This document shows positions 43,453 to 52,190 of a stretch of DNA of 64,000 nt, piece by piece. Below the pieces are notes generated by a model. It was not told the origin of the DNA. It searched no databases and saw nothing but the letters and a program-made list of their open reading frames with translations. Numbering within the stretch: the stretch's first letter is position 1; each line of letters opens with the position of its first letter. Location of the stretch: the NCBI GenBank assembly GCA_042691655.1, contig CP170506.1:2542001-2606000 (forward strand), written 5' to 3'. This DNA is from UBA695 sp042691655 (GTDB taxonomy: Bacteria; Verrucomicrobiota; Verrucomicrobiia; Chthoniobacterales; Chthoniobacteraceae). A program made the position numbers and the translations under genes.

Positions 43453-44994
43453 CTACGAGGCGGCGGCTTGGGGGTACCGCTCTTCGCGAAGCCTTTTGGC
43501 GTAGGCTGCCGGTATCCAGGTGGCGATGTTCTGGTTGGTCAGCACGGGCAGTTTGGTGAGGATCTCCCGCAAGTAGGCGTAGGGATCTACGCCGTTGCGT
43601 CGGCAGTTTTCGATGACGGTGTAGAGGACCGCCCCGCGCTGGCCCGCATCGGCGTCGCCTACGAAGAGCCAGTTCTTTTTGCCCACCGCCGTGGGCCGGA
43701 TGGCATTTTCAACAAGGTTGTTGTCGATCTCCACGCGCCCGTCTTGCAGGAAGACGCTCAAGCCCGGCCATTGACCCAGCGCGTAGTCGATGGCTTTGCC
43801 CATGCTGCTTTTGGGCAGGTAGCGTTTCTTGGTTTTTAGTCGCACCAGCGCTTTGCGGATGCGCTCGTGGATGGGACGGCTTTGGGCCGCTCGGAGGGCT
43901 TCCCGCAACCGCGGCCCGGCGCGTTCTTTCCGTAAGTATTTTTCGATTTGGTAAAGGTGTGCCATTTGCCGAAGGAGCCAAGTGACGATGCATGGGGCCT
44001 GCGATTGCGATTCGATGAACTTGCGCCGCGCGTGGGCGTAACAGGCGGCGAGCCGGATGTGGCCTTCGCGGCCAGCGCTCCGGGCGTAGCTACGGTAACC
44101 CGCATACCCATCGCATTGCAGGACGCCCCGCCAGTGGGCGGGAAGGATCTCGCCCACGCACTCGGCGGCGCGACTGGTGCGCCAGTGGTAAACGACTTCG
44201 CCGCCGGGCCGGTTGCATACCCACAGGTAGCCGGTACCCGTTTTCTTATTGCCGGGATCAAGGTAGCGAACCGGGGTTTCGTCCATCTGGATGTAGCCGC
44301 CTTTCACCACGCCCGCGTTGATCTCCCGATAGATCAAACCCAGCCAGTCGGCAGCCAACCCCATCCACCGCGCCAGCGTTTGACGGGGCAGGATGACTTG
44401 GTGGCGCGTGGCGTATATTCGCTCCTGGCGATGGAGCGGCAGATGGTCGCAGTATTTGGCCACGATGACTTGCGCCAAGAGCCCCGGCGCCGCGATGCAG
44501 CGTTCCTGTAATACCGGCGGCAATGGCGCGATCACGGGCACGGCGTCCAGTTCGCCACGCTTCACATACTTGCGCCGGATCATGCGCCGACGTAGGAACC
44601 GAGCCGGTTCGTAGTCGAGCTGCTCGCTGACTTCCTGGCCGATGCAGCGCCACGCTTGCGGTTCTGCCTGCACCGGCAGCGGATCGACGAGCTCCTCGAC
44701 GCACGGCAGGTGTGCAGGCAACCGCGGCCATTTGTTTTTCGCAGGCTTGCTCTTAGAGCGCGGAGTCGATTCTTCCTTCGAGCGCCGAGTGGCCTCCGCC
44801 GCCAAGTCGGGCTCGTTCGCTTTTCCCGGCGAACTCCCTTCCAACAACAGTTCCAGTTGCCTCGGGTCGAGCTTCTCGCTCCCCGCTCCGAAGATCCGCT
44901 TCACCAACAGGTCCACCTTTTGCCGCAGCAACTCGTTCTGCTGACGCAATCGTGCGTTCTCTTCCAGAAGTTCCTGTTCGCGTTCGGTGACCAT
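43453..44994 (-). CDS. IS66-family transposase TnpC
   Basis: The 513-residue protein shows the N-terminal coiled coil (LLEENARLRQQNELLRQKVD), the LVKRIFGAGSEKLDP motif, a Cys-poor linker, and the DDE domain: IQMDETPVRYLDPGNKKTGT, LQCDGYAGYRSY, LAACYAHARRKFIE and the C-terminal GRVEIDNNLVENAIRPTAVG with KKNWLFVGDADAG. Length is normal for TnpC (about 500-530). It lies 72 bases downstream of the tnpB remnant. The enzyme itself looks intact. Confidence 0.92.
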   Translation of the reverse strand: MVTEREQELLEENARLRQQNELLRQKVDLLVKRIFGAGSEKLDPRQLELLLEGSSPGKANEPDLAAEATRRSKEESTPRSKSKPAKNKWPRLPAHLPCVEELVDPLPVQAEPQAWRCIGQEVSEQLDYEPARFLRRRMIRRKYVKRGELDAVPVIAPLPPVLQERCIAAPGLLAQVIVAKYCDHLPLHRQERIYATRHQVILPRQTLARWMGLAADWLGLIYREINAGVVKGGYIQMDETPVRYLDPGNKKTGTGYLWVCNRPGGEVVYHWRTSRAAECVGEILPAHWRGVLQCDGYAGYRSYARSAGREGHIRLAACYAHARRKFIESQSQAPCIVTWLLRQMAHLYQIEKYLRKERAGPRLREALRAAQSRPIHERIRKALVRLKTKKRYLPKSSMGKAIDYALGQWPGLSVFLQDGRVEIDNNLVENAIRPTAVGKKNWLFVGDADAGQRGAVLYTVIENCRRNGVDPYAYLREILTKLPVLTNQNIATWIPAAYAKRLREERYPQAAAS

Positions 44995-45066
44995 TGCTCG
45001 TTGGCCACAGGAGACTAGTCATCCCGTCGCTAAATTCAAGCGCCGATCATACTTAATATATGACTG

Positions 45067-45216
45067 CTATTCCCGCTCATACCACGGACGCATTTTCGCC
45101 CCGTGCAGGTCGATCCCGTCGGTCAAGAGCGCCAACGCCTCCGCGCTCAGCTTGAGCTTTGTGCGTCCCGGCTCCAACGACACTAGCACTTTGAGGCTCC
45201 CGCTAAAACTCAGCAT
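45067..45216 (-). CDS. IS66 TnpB with in-frame internal deletion (49 aa)
   Basis: A small frame, ATG 45216 to TAG 45067, overlaps the tnpA stop (ATGCTGA) as tnpB does in this family. Its first 16 residues (MLSFSGSLKVLVSLEP) match the usual TnpB start, and its last 30 or so (KLKLSAEALALLTDGIDLHG, then AKMRPWYERE) match the TnpB end. The central part of about 65 residues, including the segment with LYWDxxG, is missing without a frameshift. TnpB is normally about 110-115 residues. TnpB is required by canonical IS66 elements, so this copy is probably immobile on its own. Confidence 0.75.
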   Translation of the reverse strand: MLSFSGSLKVLVSLEPGRTKLKLSAEALALLTDGIDLHGAKMRPWYERE

Positions 45217-45656
45217 CCCGTTTGCCCCTTGGCTGCCAGCGCCTTCAGCAACTCCGCCGCCAGCTTCATTTGGCCAGGGGTGGAGAGTTCCACGCTCGCT
45301 CCGCCCGGTAACTCAAGCTTGAGCGCCGCTACGATTGCCATCACCTGCTCGCCTTGGACGCCCGCTTCGACCTCCGCTTCTACCCAGCGCGGCCCCGGCC
45401 CTGGCTGCGGTGCCATCAATGCGGCCGGAACTGGAGCCGCTGCTTGCACCAACAGCGCTTGCCGCTGGTTCTTCCTCTTCTGCTGCCAATGGGCGAACGT
45501 CTGGTATTTCACCCCAATCTGCGCTGCAAACTCCGCCGCGCTCACCCCACACCGCTCGTACTCATCCAACAGCGCCTCCCTTCGTTCTCTCTTTACCAGC
45601 ACATGCCCTCGGCGGTCTATTTTCAACAACTCATCCCGAATCGCTTCGCTTTGCAT
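45210..45656 (-). CDS. IS66-family TnpA-like protein
   Basis: The 148-residue protein has an HTH-containing N-terminal half (REALLDEYERCGVSAAEFAA followed by QIGVKYQTFAHWQQKRKNQ), as in transposase_8/IS66 TnpA proteins, and a C-terminal part rich in Ala, Pro and Leu ending with AAELLKALAAKGQTGC. It begins the IS66 operon about 58 bases inside the right end and overlaps the tnpB start by 7 bases. Confidence 0.8.
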   Translation of the reverse strand: MQSEAIRDELLKIDRRGHVLVKRERREALLDEYERCGVSAAEFAAQIGVKYQTFAHWQQKRKNQRQALLVQAAAPVPAALMAPQPGPGPRWVEAEVEAGVQGEQVMAIVAALKLELPGGASVELSTPGQMKLAAELLKALAAKGQTGC

Positions 45657-45714
45657 CCTCCCATACTGACAATTTTCATCCCTCCAGGATAGAGGCGCTC
45701 CACGTGACGCTTAC

Positions 45715-45838
45715 AGAGATGTTGCCGCAGAATAGGTATCAAGTTTGAAACCGTAATGACGGCGAGAAGCGTGTATCCGAACTGTGCCCCGCTCACGAAG
45801 TCTGTGGCCCAGTTGCCGGGATCCATATATCCTTTAGG
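45715..45838 (-). pseudogene. mntH: Fragment of an Nramp-type Mn/Fe transporter gene
   Basis: On the minus strand the DNA encodes GYMDPGNWATDFVSGAQFGY, TLLAVITVSNLIPIL and RQHLC, the first transmembrane segment with its metal-binding DPGN motif, and the second helix, of MntH/Nramp transporters. About 42 codons remain. The downstream side is cut by the right end of IS66 (45714) and the upstream side is joined to repeat copy 3 near 45840. The open frame 45623-45973 is therefore a chimera of three sources and not a gene. Confidence 0.8.
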
Positions 45839-46250
45839 CGAACTCTGGGCATCGGAAAAAGTGCGAAAGAAGATGGTCAATCGAGCGGTTTTTCGATACG
45901 AAAAGAATAAGCCTCGAAAAACGGAGATTGCAGAGGAAACACGGTAGCGGAACAACAGTTTTGTACGCCGCACATGGCCTTATCGGAAGGCAGGGGCCAG
46001 ATGGGACCACGGAATGGAGGGAGTAGATGGACTGTTAACCCGAGAGAGAGTTCTCGCATACGCTGGATGTGGCCGCCCATTTATGCCATTTCGAACGTAG
46101 AGTGCCGTTGCTGTTAACCAGAGAACGAGTTCGAATCGTTGGAGGCGAAAACTGGATAGGATTCGAACTTGCCTAAGTAGCTGCCTCAACATGTTTTACG
46201 CGGTTTCGAAAACAGAGAAACCTTCTAAAATGAGGTGTGCATAGGGAGGG
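45839..46250 (-). repeat. Repeat element, copy 3 (inverted, truncated)
   Basis: Read on the minus strand from 46250, it repeats the landmarks of copies 1 and 2: CCCTCCCTATGCACA, GTTGAGGCAGCTACTTAG, AAGTTCGAATCCT, GGTTAACAG, TTCGAAATGG and ATCGAAAAACCGC. The first codons of the transposase (MPRVR) follow near 45850, and the repeat breaks into the mntH fragment. Confidence 0.65.
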
Positions 46251-46332
46251 AGGGATCACTCCACTTTCGTCTGGTTTTGGCCCCCAAACTAAAACATCCT
46301 CCCGGCCCAAAATTGCTGAGTCACGGCATACT

Positions 46333-48207
46333 CTACTTTTCCACGACACTGAAAGAGGCTTTTTGAAATTTGGACACCTTTTCGACGAATAGTTCGTCGG
46401 GAGAGTCGGCATTATCGACAAGTCCAAAATTGTTTCCTTCCGCGGAGGGGGTAAACCACATTTGCCAATGCATTCCTACGATGAACGGAAGGTTGCTGAG
46501 CTGCTTGACCATGTCGATGTATGCTTTCGATCTTCCTTCTCCTTCATAGCCGTGTCCAACGGTCCATTCGGAAATGAGTATTGGCCGCCCCGTCACTTCG
46601 TGAATCTTTTGTAGCGCATCAATCTGACGAGATGAATAGCTTCCGGCCCCATAGCAGTTTACCGCTACTACGTCGAAACGGCTAAAATGCCTCAAGGGCT
46701 TATAATCGCAGAGACGCTCTCCTGGTAACCGTGGACTGCAGATAATGGCCTGCGGATCGTATTTGCGGATCGCTCCAACAACAAAATCAACATACTCACT
46801 TACCATAAAGTCTTCGAAATTTTCCATATCGGCCATCAATTTGCGGTTGTCACCGACGACTGCCAGATCGGGTGGCATGGAGCCGATCTCATCAAAACAA
46901 GTATAGTTGAACTTGTGCTGCGGATCGGTTGTCCAAGCTTTATTAAGCGTGGAAATATCTCGGTAACGCGCTGACAACCATTTGATCAACGCTTCCTTGG
47001 CAGAGGGAGTCCAGGCGAAAGCATAAAGGGGAACTACTCCAAGACTGATTTCGTTATCTGGAAAGTAACCCATTACATGGGAAATATCTTTGCGCTTTTC
47101 GATTACAGATTTTGCCTGTACCAAGACAGCATTTTTCCAATCTGGATTGAACGGATCGCCCATTCTGGAGGTACCTCCGACAGGAATAGTCATCCCATTT
47201 TGGCCTTTTAGAAGATAGGCGCTGTTATTAACTGCGCTAAATCCAAACATAACCCATGAATTAATTCCCTTTTCGCCAGCTGCCTTTATTGAGCTTTCGA
47301 AACTCCACGCTCCCAGAGATGAAAACCCCCAATTTTTGAGACATCCGATTGCGTGGTTCTGCCACTCTGACTCAATGGGCCATTTAAGACGCACTTCTTT
47401 ACCTCGTTGGGGGTTGAGGCTATCCCACCACGACTTTTCTTTCGGATAGGAAAAGTGATTAACGCCCAAGTCAAAGAAGGCCGTACCATCTTGGCTCTTA
47501 AAGTACCAAACACCATTCAACTCAACGACTTTTATTCGTTCGTCCTTTTCCAATCCAGGTATAGAGGGATGCCCGGCTTGAGCTGGAATGACCGCTGGTT
47601 GGGAGTTCTCTGCTAAAGCTTCCGGTTCTGGGGGAGCGTCTTGAAGATGGTAAACCGCTACGTCATCCACATATGCCTGGGCCGGACCATCTGTCGCCAA
47701 GATATTGACCCCAACCACTTTGGTATCGGCAGTAACCGTGAATTTCTTCCAGAATTGGATCCAATCTGAAGGGGGTTGCTTGTTCCATAATTTGAAAACT
47801 ATGGGACAGGATACGGAATTTTTGCTATCGATAAGATGCAAGGAAACACAAGGCCGTGCGAAACTTTTACGAGCCCAGTTTACGTAACCTGTAATAACGT
47901 AATCGCCTGGCTGCAATTTCAAATCCTGCCTGAGCATTACCCAATACGGATATTGGGAGTCCGAATGGAATACAGCCGCTGAATAGTGCCCGTGACGGAC
48001 AATATTAGGATCAACCTGGAACTGAATTTTGTGATCCTTATAGCTGGTTCCATGTCCCTTGCCTTCATCAAGAACGTACCACGCCGATGGCAGGCCATTA
48101 TTTCCAGCATCCTCAAAGTCGCCGTTTCGTAAAAGATTTTCCCCAGCCATGCATGCCTGACTAAAGAGAAGAACCGCCCCAAGTATAAACCATTTCTTCC
48201 TATGCAT
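46333..48207 (-). CDS. Secreted CBM-containing, agarase-like (clan GH-A) glycoside hydrolase
   Basis: The 624-residue protein starts with a signal peptide (MHRKKWFILGAVLLFSQACM). Residues about 25-190 form a CenC-like carbohydrate-binding sandwich (NLLRNGDFEDAGNNGLPSAW, then AYVDDVAVYHL). The catalytic part begins at FFDLGVNHFSYP (near 245). It contains GYFPDNEISLG with the probable acid/base Glu at about 386, VVAVNCYGAGSYSSRQI and PILISEWTVGHG with the probable nucleophile Glu at about 547. The layout resembles GH50/GH86-type agarases and related beta-galactosidases, but I cannot fix the family. Extracellular hydrolysis of a galactan-like or related polysaccharide is inferred. Confidence 0.72.
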   Translation of the reverse strand: MHRKKWFILGAVLLFSQACMAGENLLRNGDFEDAGNNGLPSAWYVLDEGKGHGTSYKDHKIQFQVDPNIVRHGHYSAAVFHSDSQYPYWVMLRQDLKLQPGDYVITGYVNWARKSFARPCVSLHLIDSKNSVSCPIVFKLWNKQPPSDWIQFWKKFTVTADTKVVGVNILATDGPAQAYVDDVAVYHLQDAPPEPEALAENSQPAVIPAQAGHPSIPGLEKDERIKVVELNGVWYFKSQDGTAFFDLGVNHFSYPKEKSWWDSLNPQRGKEVRLKWPIESEWQNHAIGCLKNWGFSSLGAWSFESSIKAAGEKGINSWVMFGFSAVNNSAYLLKGQNGMTIPVGGTSRMGDPFNPDWKNAVLVQAKSVIEKRKDISHVMGYFPDNEISLGVVPLYAFAWTPSAKEALIKWLSARYRDISTLNKAWTTDPQHKFNYTCFDEIGSMPPDLAVVGDNRKLMADMENFEDFMVSEYVDFVVGAIRKYDPQAIICSPRLPGERLCDYKPLRHFSRFDVVAVNCYGAGSYSSRQIDALQKIHEVTGRPILISEWTVGHGYEGEGRSKAYIDMVKQLSNLPFIVGMHWQMWFTPSAEGNNFGLVDNADSPDELFVEKVSKFQKASFSVVEK

Positions 48208-48367
48208 AGTTATTTTTATCAGCGTTACATTTTGGTCAAGCAGCTTCTAATTCTAGCCCAGTTTCACTAAAGTGAAAACGATCTATCAGCGCCTATCAGG
48301 TTAACATCCGCAATCCAGCGGCAGGCCACTGTGTCTTACGATTTGGAGTGTGACGTAGATTGGCTCG

Positions 48368-48383
48368 AATTGATCTATCAATT
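48368..48383. promoter_or_regulatory. Dyad AATTGAT-N2-ATCAATT
   Basis: A 16-bp inverted repeat lies at the junction between the repeat-protein stop and the region upstream of the agarase-like gene, about 160 bases before its start. It shares GATAGATCAAT (complementary strand) with sites at about 23795 and 36440. Confidence 0.3.
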
Positions 48384-51300
48384 ATACCATGCGGCGGCGC
48401 AATTTTTGCCCGAAGCCAAGCAGCCCGATTCCGCCCACCAGCATGGCCCATGTACTGGCCTCAGGCACCACCGTCAGGGTCACATCGTTGAATTGGCCGT
48501 CTCCATCGGCGTTGGACGAATAACTCAAGAGGTATTCCGTGCCGCTCACCGTGAACGTATTGTCGGCGTTCGAGGTAAGCGAGTAGGTGGAGCCGCTCGT
48601 GAGGATCGTCGAGAAGTATCCCGTTGTCGTGCCGCTGCCGGTGTTGTCGATGAGGGTGATTGTGCTGCCGAGCGTCAGGCCGCTCAGCTTGGTGAGATCC
48701 AGCGTTCCGGCTAGGCTCACGTCCCCTTTGACATTGACTTGGTTATAAGATATTCCCGCCACCGCTCCGCTCACTTCCGTCACCAGCGTGGACGTGGAAT
48801 CCATGGTAAGGCCACCGGTTACCGTGCTATTGCCTTTCAGCCAACCGCTAATGGTGGCGCTGCCATCAATGGTGCCGTTGGCGTTTAACGTGGCATCCGC
48901 AGAGACTGAAAGCGCGCTGTTGGATTTGGTGGTGCCGCTCAAAGATGTGGTGCCGCTCGCTATGGTTACGCTGCTGGCGATGTTGTATCCGCTTAGCGTG
49001 CTGGAACCGTTGAGAACGGTGGCACCCAAGCTCAAGCCGCTGCCGTTGACGGTGCCTCCGTTGACGGTGACCGCGCCACTCACAGAACCGGAACCGCTGA
49101 GCACTTTTTCCCCCCGAACGGCCAGGCCGCCGGTAATAGATCCATTATCCGTGATGTTTCCGTTAAACGCAGCAGCAGACGCTGTTGCTCCAGCATGCAC
49201 GGTGACATCATTGTTAAAGGTCAGACCTCCGGAAATTGTCCCGTAATCGTTGACCGCCCCGCCCACCGTGCCACTGCCATTCAAAGTGGCCGTGCTGGAA
49301 ACATTGACAGTGGTATTGGCAAGCGAACCGTTGACGCTCAAAGTGCCGCCGATAATGGCTGTTGCACCGGTGTAGGTATTGACACCCCCGAGCACGAGGT
49401 TTCCTCCGCTGACGGTGAGCGCCGTTATCCCCGAGCCATCGGCGATGAGACCGGAATATGCGCCGCCGCCAGTAACCGTCAAGGTAGAAGTGCTGGCGCC
49501 GTTGTTGGTCACCGTCTTTGTGCCGGTTCCCGTGCCGCTCAGCCCCGCAACGGTCTGATTGTTGCCATTGAGATCAAACGTTCCGTTGCTGTTGTCGGTG
49601 CCTCCGAGGATCAGGTTGGTTGCGGTGGGGAGCGCGTTGCTTACCCCATCCACCAAAACACCGCCGCCGTAGACCCAGGTGGGGCCGTTGTAAGTATTAA
49701 CCGCGCTTAGCGTCGTGGTGCCCCCTGTTATGTAGAGATCAGAATTAGCGATGGAACCGCTAATGGTGCCGGTAACATTGACGCCAGCCGTACCGCCGTC
49801 CAGGACCAGAACTGTGCCGTTCTTTACCAAAGATCCCGAGAGGGTCAGCAATCCGGTGCCGCTATTCTTGATGGTGTTCAGTCCATTGCCCAGCGCATAG
49901 ATGTTCTTGTCCAGTATGCCCGCCCCACCAGTATATTGCAGTATACCGGAAGAAGTTGAGGCCACTCCAAGGTTAACCGTATTGGAGGAGCCGAGCGATT
50001 GGCCCGAAGTGCCGCTGGCCACAGAACTGAACGCCAGGGTTCCGTTCTGAACGCTTGTTGTGCCACTATATGTATTGTTTGTGCCGGAAATCCACCAATA
50101 CCCGGATCCACCCTTCACGAGGCTAGTCGTTTTGCCAGCGGTCGGATCGTTGATCTGCAAAGCCATGGTGTTGTTGTCGGCGTTGGTACCGGTCAGCGTG
50201 ATCGTCCTGCTGGCATTTCCCGCACCGTTGTTATTGTTAACGATCGCGCCGCCGCTATTGCTAAACACCAATGCGCCCGTGCCTTCGTTGTCAATAGTAC
50301 CTGCCGTATCAATATACATCTGACGGTTGGTCGTGGATCCCGTCCCAGTATAAACCAAAGTAGCCCCATTGATCAGTTGCAACGCCCAACCGGAGGTCGG
50401 GCCCGCGCCGATACTGCTGGCCACACCGCCGTTGGCGAGTGAATTGACCACAACCGAACCGCTCGTAACCACCAATGCACCGGTAAAAGTATTGTTCCCG
50501 GTGAGGGTCAAAACGCCGTAACCGGATTTTGTAAGATTATAGCCCGCCCCGGAGATCACCCCGCCAATGGTTAGGTTTCCACCAGACACGGTCAAAGTGC
50601 GACTAGCTGTCATCGTAACCGCTCCTGTCCCCATGTTTAGCGTTCCCCCTGTGTAGGAGAAATCACCCGACCATACCTGGGCGTTGTTGGTGGCCAGCGT
50701 GATCGCGCTGCCGGAGGAAGTGAGAAAGCTGCCGCCTGTGATTGTCAGAGTACCAGTGCCGAGCGCGTAGGCATTTGTGAGGTTAAGCTTTCCTCCCGAA
50801 AGAGTCGTGCCTCCCGAGTAGCTGTTGGAGCCAGAGAGGGTTAACGTACCCGCACTGGCCGAGCCAATCGTTAAGCTGTAGCCTGCTCCTGCGTCGCTGA
50901 TCGCCCCCGCAATCGTTGCGCCGGTTGTGCCAAGCGTGTTGGCGGTGATCGTGCGATTTCCCGTGAGGGAGACTGCGGTGGCGCCGAGACTCCAGTTTGC
51001 CGAGCCCCCCAGCGTGATGTCGCCACCAATCGTTATGGTTCGGTTGATCAGAGTGTTCAACGTGGTTCCATTTGACGATAAAAGCGTGCCGCCATTCAGA
51101 ATCAAATTTGCCCCGGTCGTCGTGCCTGCTCCGCCCAATGCCCCCGCAGCCGCAAGATCAAGCGTGCCGGCATTAAGTGTTACGGCATCATTCGTGCCGT
51201 TAAATAAGTTGTTATTGAAGGACAACTGGAGCGTGGCCCCTCCGGTTTGATTGATAATGAGACTGCCAGAGGTAATTTGCCCCCCAAGGGTAACCTTCCC

Positions 51301-51771
51301 GCTCCCCGTCCCCGAGAAAGTTGTGACATCCGCAAATTTCAACGGTGCGCTAATATTAAAGGCACCGCTCCCATTTTGGATGATCTGGGCACCCGCCCCT
51401 CCGCCATAGAAATATAAACCGTTTGTAGAAGCGATCCCTTCAGTGACCGTTGCGGAACTGTTCAATGTGAGCGTCTGCACGCACAAGAGAACGTTCGTGT
51501 AATTCGTACCGATATTCTCGGTAGCAATGTAGGAAGTGCTGCCACTCCCGCCAAAATAAAAGGTATTGCCTGCTGTTGCCGAGCTTTTTGTAGCGGGCGC
51601 GGCGCCACCACTCCACGACGCTCCGTAACTCCAGGATCCTGTCACCGGAGCGTCCGCGGTGCCACCACTACCCCCCGTCCAGGTATAATCAGCTGAAAAT
51701 GCGGATGGGCCAAACAGCGAGGAGAGACTAAAAATCACGCCAAAGGTAACTTTGGATAATGCAGATTTCAT
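48382..51771 (-). CDS. Autotransporter-associated beta-strand repeat protein with PEP-CTERM-like anchor
   Basis: The 1129-residue protein has a signal peptide (MKSALSKVTFGVIFSLSSLF) and a long Gly/Thr/Ser/Asn-rich beta-helix. It has many strand repeats (LTLSGSNSYSGGTTLSGGKL near 310, LTGNNTFTGALVVTSGSVVV near 415, LGGVNTYTGATAIIGGTLSV near 815). The C-terminus reads VVPEASTWAMLVGGIGLLGF followed by GQKLRRRMV. This is the PEP-CTERM plan (short motif, transmembrane helix, basic tail), but with PEA replacing PEP. It is similar in plan to the 36478 protein. The promoter region carries a partial TGGAACGTTCCA site. Probable surface-exposed or matrix role. Confidence 0.83.
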   Translation of the reverse strand: MKSALSKVTFGVIFSLSSLFGPSAFSADYTWTGGSGGTADAPVTGSWSYGASWSGGAAPATKSSATAGNTFYFGGSGSTSYIATENIGTNYTNVLLCVQTLTLNSSATVTEGIASTNGLYFYGGGAGAQIIQNGSGAFNISAPLKFADVTTFSGTGSGKVTLGGQITSGSLIINQTGGATLQLSFNNNLFNGTNDAVTLNAGTLDLAAAGALGGAGTTTGANLILNGGTLLSSNGTTLNTLINRTITIGGDITLGGSANWSLGATAVSLTGNRTITANTLGTTGATIAGAISDAGAGYSLTIGSASAGTLTLSGSNSYSGGTTLSGGKLNLTNAYALGTGTLTITGGSFLTSSGSAITLATNNAQVWSGDFSYTGGTLNMGTGAVTMTASRTLTVSGGNLTIGGVISGAGYNLTKSGYGVLTLTGNNTFTGALVVTSGSVVVNSLANGGVASSIGAGPTSGWALQLINGATLVYTGTGSTTNRQMYIDTAGTIDNEGTGALVFSNSGGAIVNNNNGAGNASRTITLTGTNADNNTMALQINDPTAGKTTSLVKGGSGYWWISGTNNTYSGTTSVQNGTLAFSSVASGTSGQSLGSSNTVNLGVASTSSGILQYTGGAGILDKNIYALGNGLNTIKNSGTGLLTLSGSLVKNGTVLVLDGGTAGVNVTGTISGSIANSDLYITGGTTTLSAVNTYNGPTWVYGGGVLVDGVSNALPTATNLILGGTDNSNGTFDLNGNNQTVAGLSGTGTGTKTVTNNGASTSTLTVTGGGAYSGLIADGSGITALTVSGGNLVLGGVNTYTGATAIIGGTLSVNGSLANTTVNVSSTATLNGSGTVGGAVNDYGTISGGLTFNNDVTVHAGATASAAAFNGNITDNGSITGGLAVRGEKVLSGSGSVSGAVTVNGGTVNGSGLSLGATVLNGSSTLSGYNIASSVTIASGTTSLSGTTKSNSALSVSADATLNANGTIDGSATISGWLKGNSTVTGGLTMDSTSTLVTEVSGAVAGISYNQVNVKGDVSLAGTLDLTKLSGLTLGSTITLIDNTGSGTTTGYFSTILTSGSTYSLTSNADNTFTVSGTEYLLSYSSNADGDGQFNDVTLTVVPEASTWAMLVGGIGLLGFGQKLRRRMV

Positions 51772-51843
51772 GGGGTAAAAACGGTTGACTCCTGCGAGAA
51801 AATCGTTGGTTGAGGGATGGCTTCTATATCGACCGATAATTAC

Positions 51844-51855
51844 TAAAACGTTCCA
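51844..51855. promoter_or_regulatory. Degenerate TGGAACGTTCCA site before the repeat protein
   Basis: TAAAACGTTCCA differs from the palindrome found four more times in this region at two positions in one arm. It lies 73 bases upstream of the 51771 start. The surrounding gap (51772-52036) contains nothing else I recognise. Confidence 0.4.
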
Positions 51856-52036
51856 GTAGCGTCAAGCGGATTTTTTTGAGGAATCAACCTGGGCTATTTG
51901 AGCTTCCGTTCACTAATCTGCAACTCCGATGCCGGGTATAAGTCGGTTACGCAGACCAAAACTTCCCCATGCAGGCCACATAAGCATCGATATTCTCAAG
52001 GCCGACACCGCGCACTGGATAAAATGGCCAAGGCTG

Positions 52037-52190
52037 CATTTGCGAATTGACGATGGAACGTTCCATGTCATGGTTTTGTGGCGTTTCACCATCTTCTGGT
52101 TTCGATACCGGATTCTCCTCCCTCGTCTTCCGCCCACGATCCAAAAATCTACCGTTCCGGCACTCTTTCATATACAACAAGCAGGCAGGT
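52037..52190 (+). pseudogene. Duplicate of the MFS transporter promoter and N-terminus (remnant)
   Basis: The segment matches 60266-60420. First comes TGCATTTGCGAATTGACG, then the palindrome TGGAACGTTCCA, then GGATTCTCCTCCC, and then codons for HDPKIYRSGTLSYT compared with HEPKIYRCGTLSYT in the intact transporter. Homology ends near 52190, before the first transmembrane helix. It is a 5' fragment left by a partial duplication or recombination. The long ORF from 52078 joins it artificially to the DUF4380 gene. Confidence 0.75.
52054..52065. promoter_or_regulatory. TGGAACGTTCCA palindrome (operator candidate)
   Basis: Perfect 12-bp palindrome, 14 bp if flanking A and T are counted, in the duplicated promoter upstream of the DUF4380 gene. 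Confidence 0.6.

Larger units (their letters stand above)
43355..45714 (-). mobile_element. IS66-family insertion sequence, 2360 bp
   Basis: The left end GTAAGCGTCACG (43355) and the complementary right end (to 45714) are typical IS66 termini, with pairing through about 24 bases (few mismatches). Inside, minus strand, are tnpA, a shortened tnpB and tnpC. The 8-bp flanks AGACGAAC and AGAGATGT differ, so there is no target duplication and one side has been lost. The element begins only 7 bases beyond the IS3 end. Confidence 0.82.

Noticed and set aside
45623..45973. 116-codon minus-strand frame as a gene
   Set aside because: It is a chimera: repeat copy 3, a piece of mntH and the end of IS66 read in one frame by chance.
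48788..49710. Long plus-strand open frames opposite the beta-strand repeat gene (also 49999-50442 and 50927-51250)
   Set aside because: They lie antisense to a clear coding gene, consist of low-complexity Val/Pro/Leu- or Arg/Gly-rich sequence that mirrors its Thr/Gly/Ser repeats, and have no ribosome-binding sites or domains.
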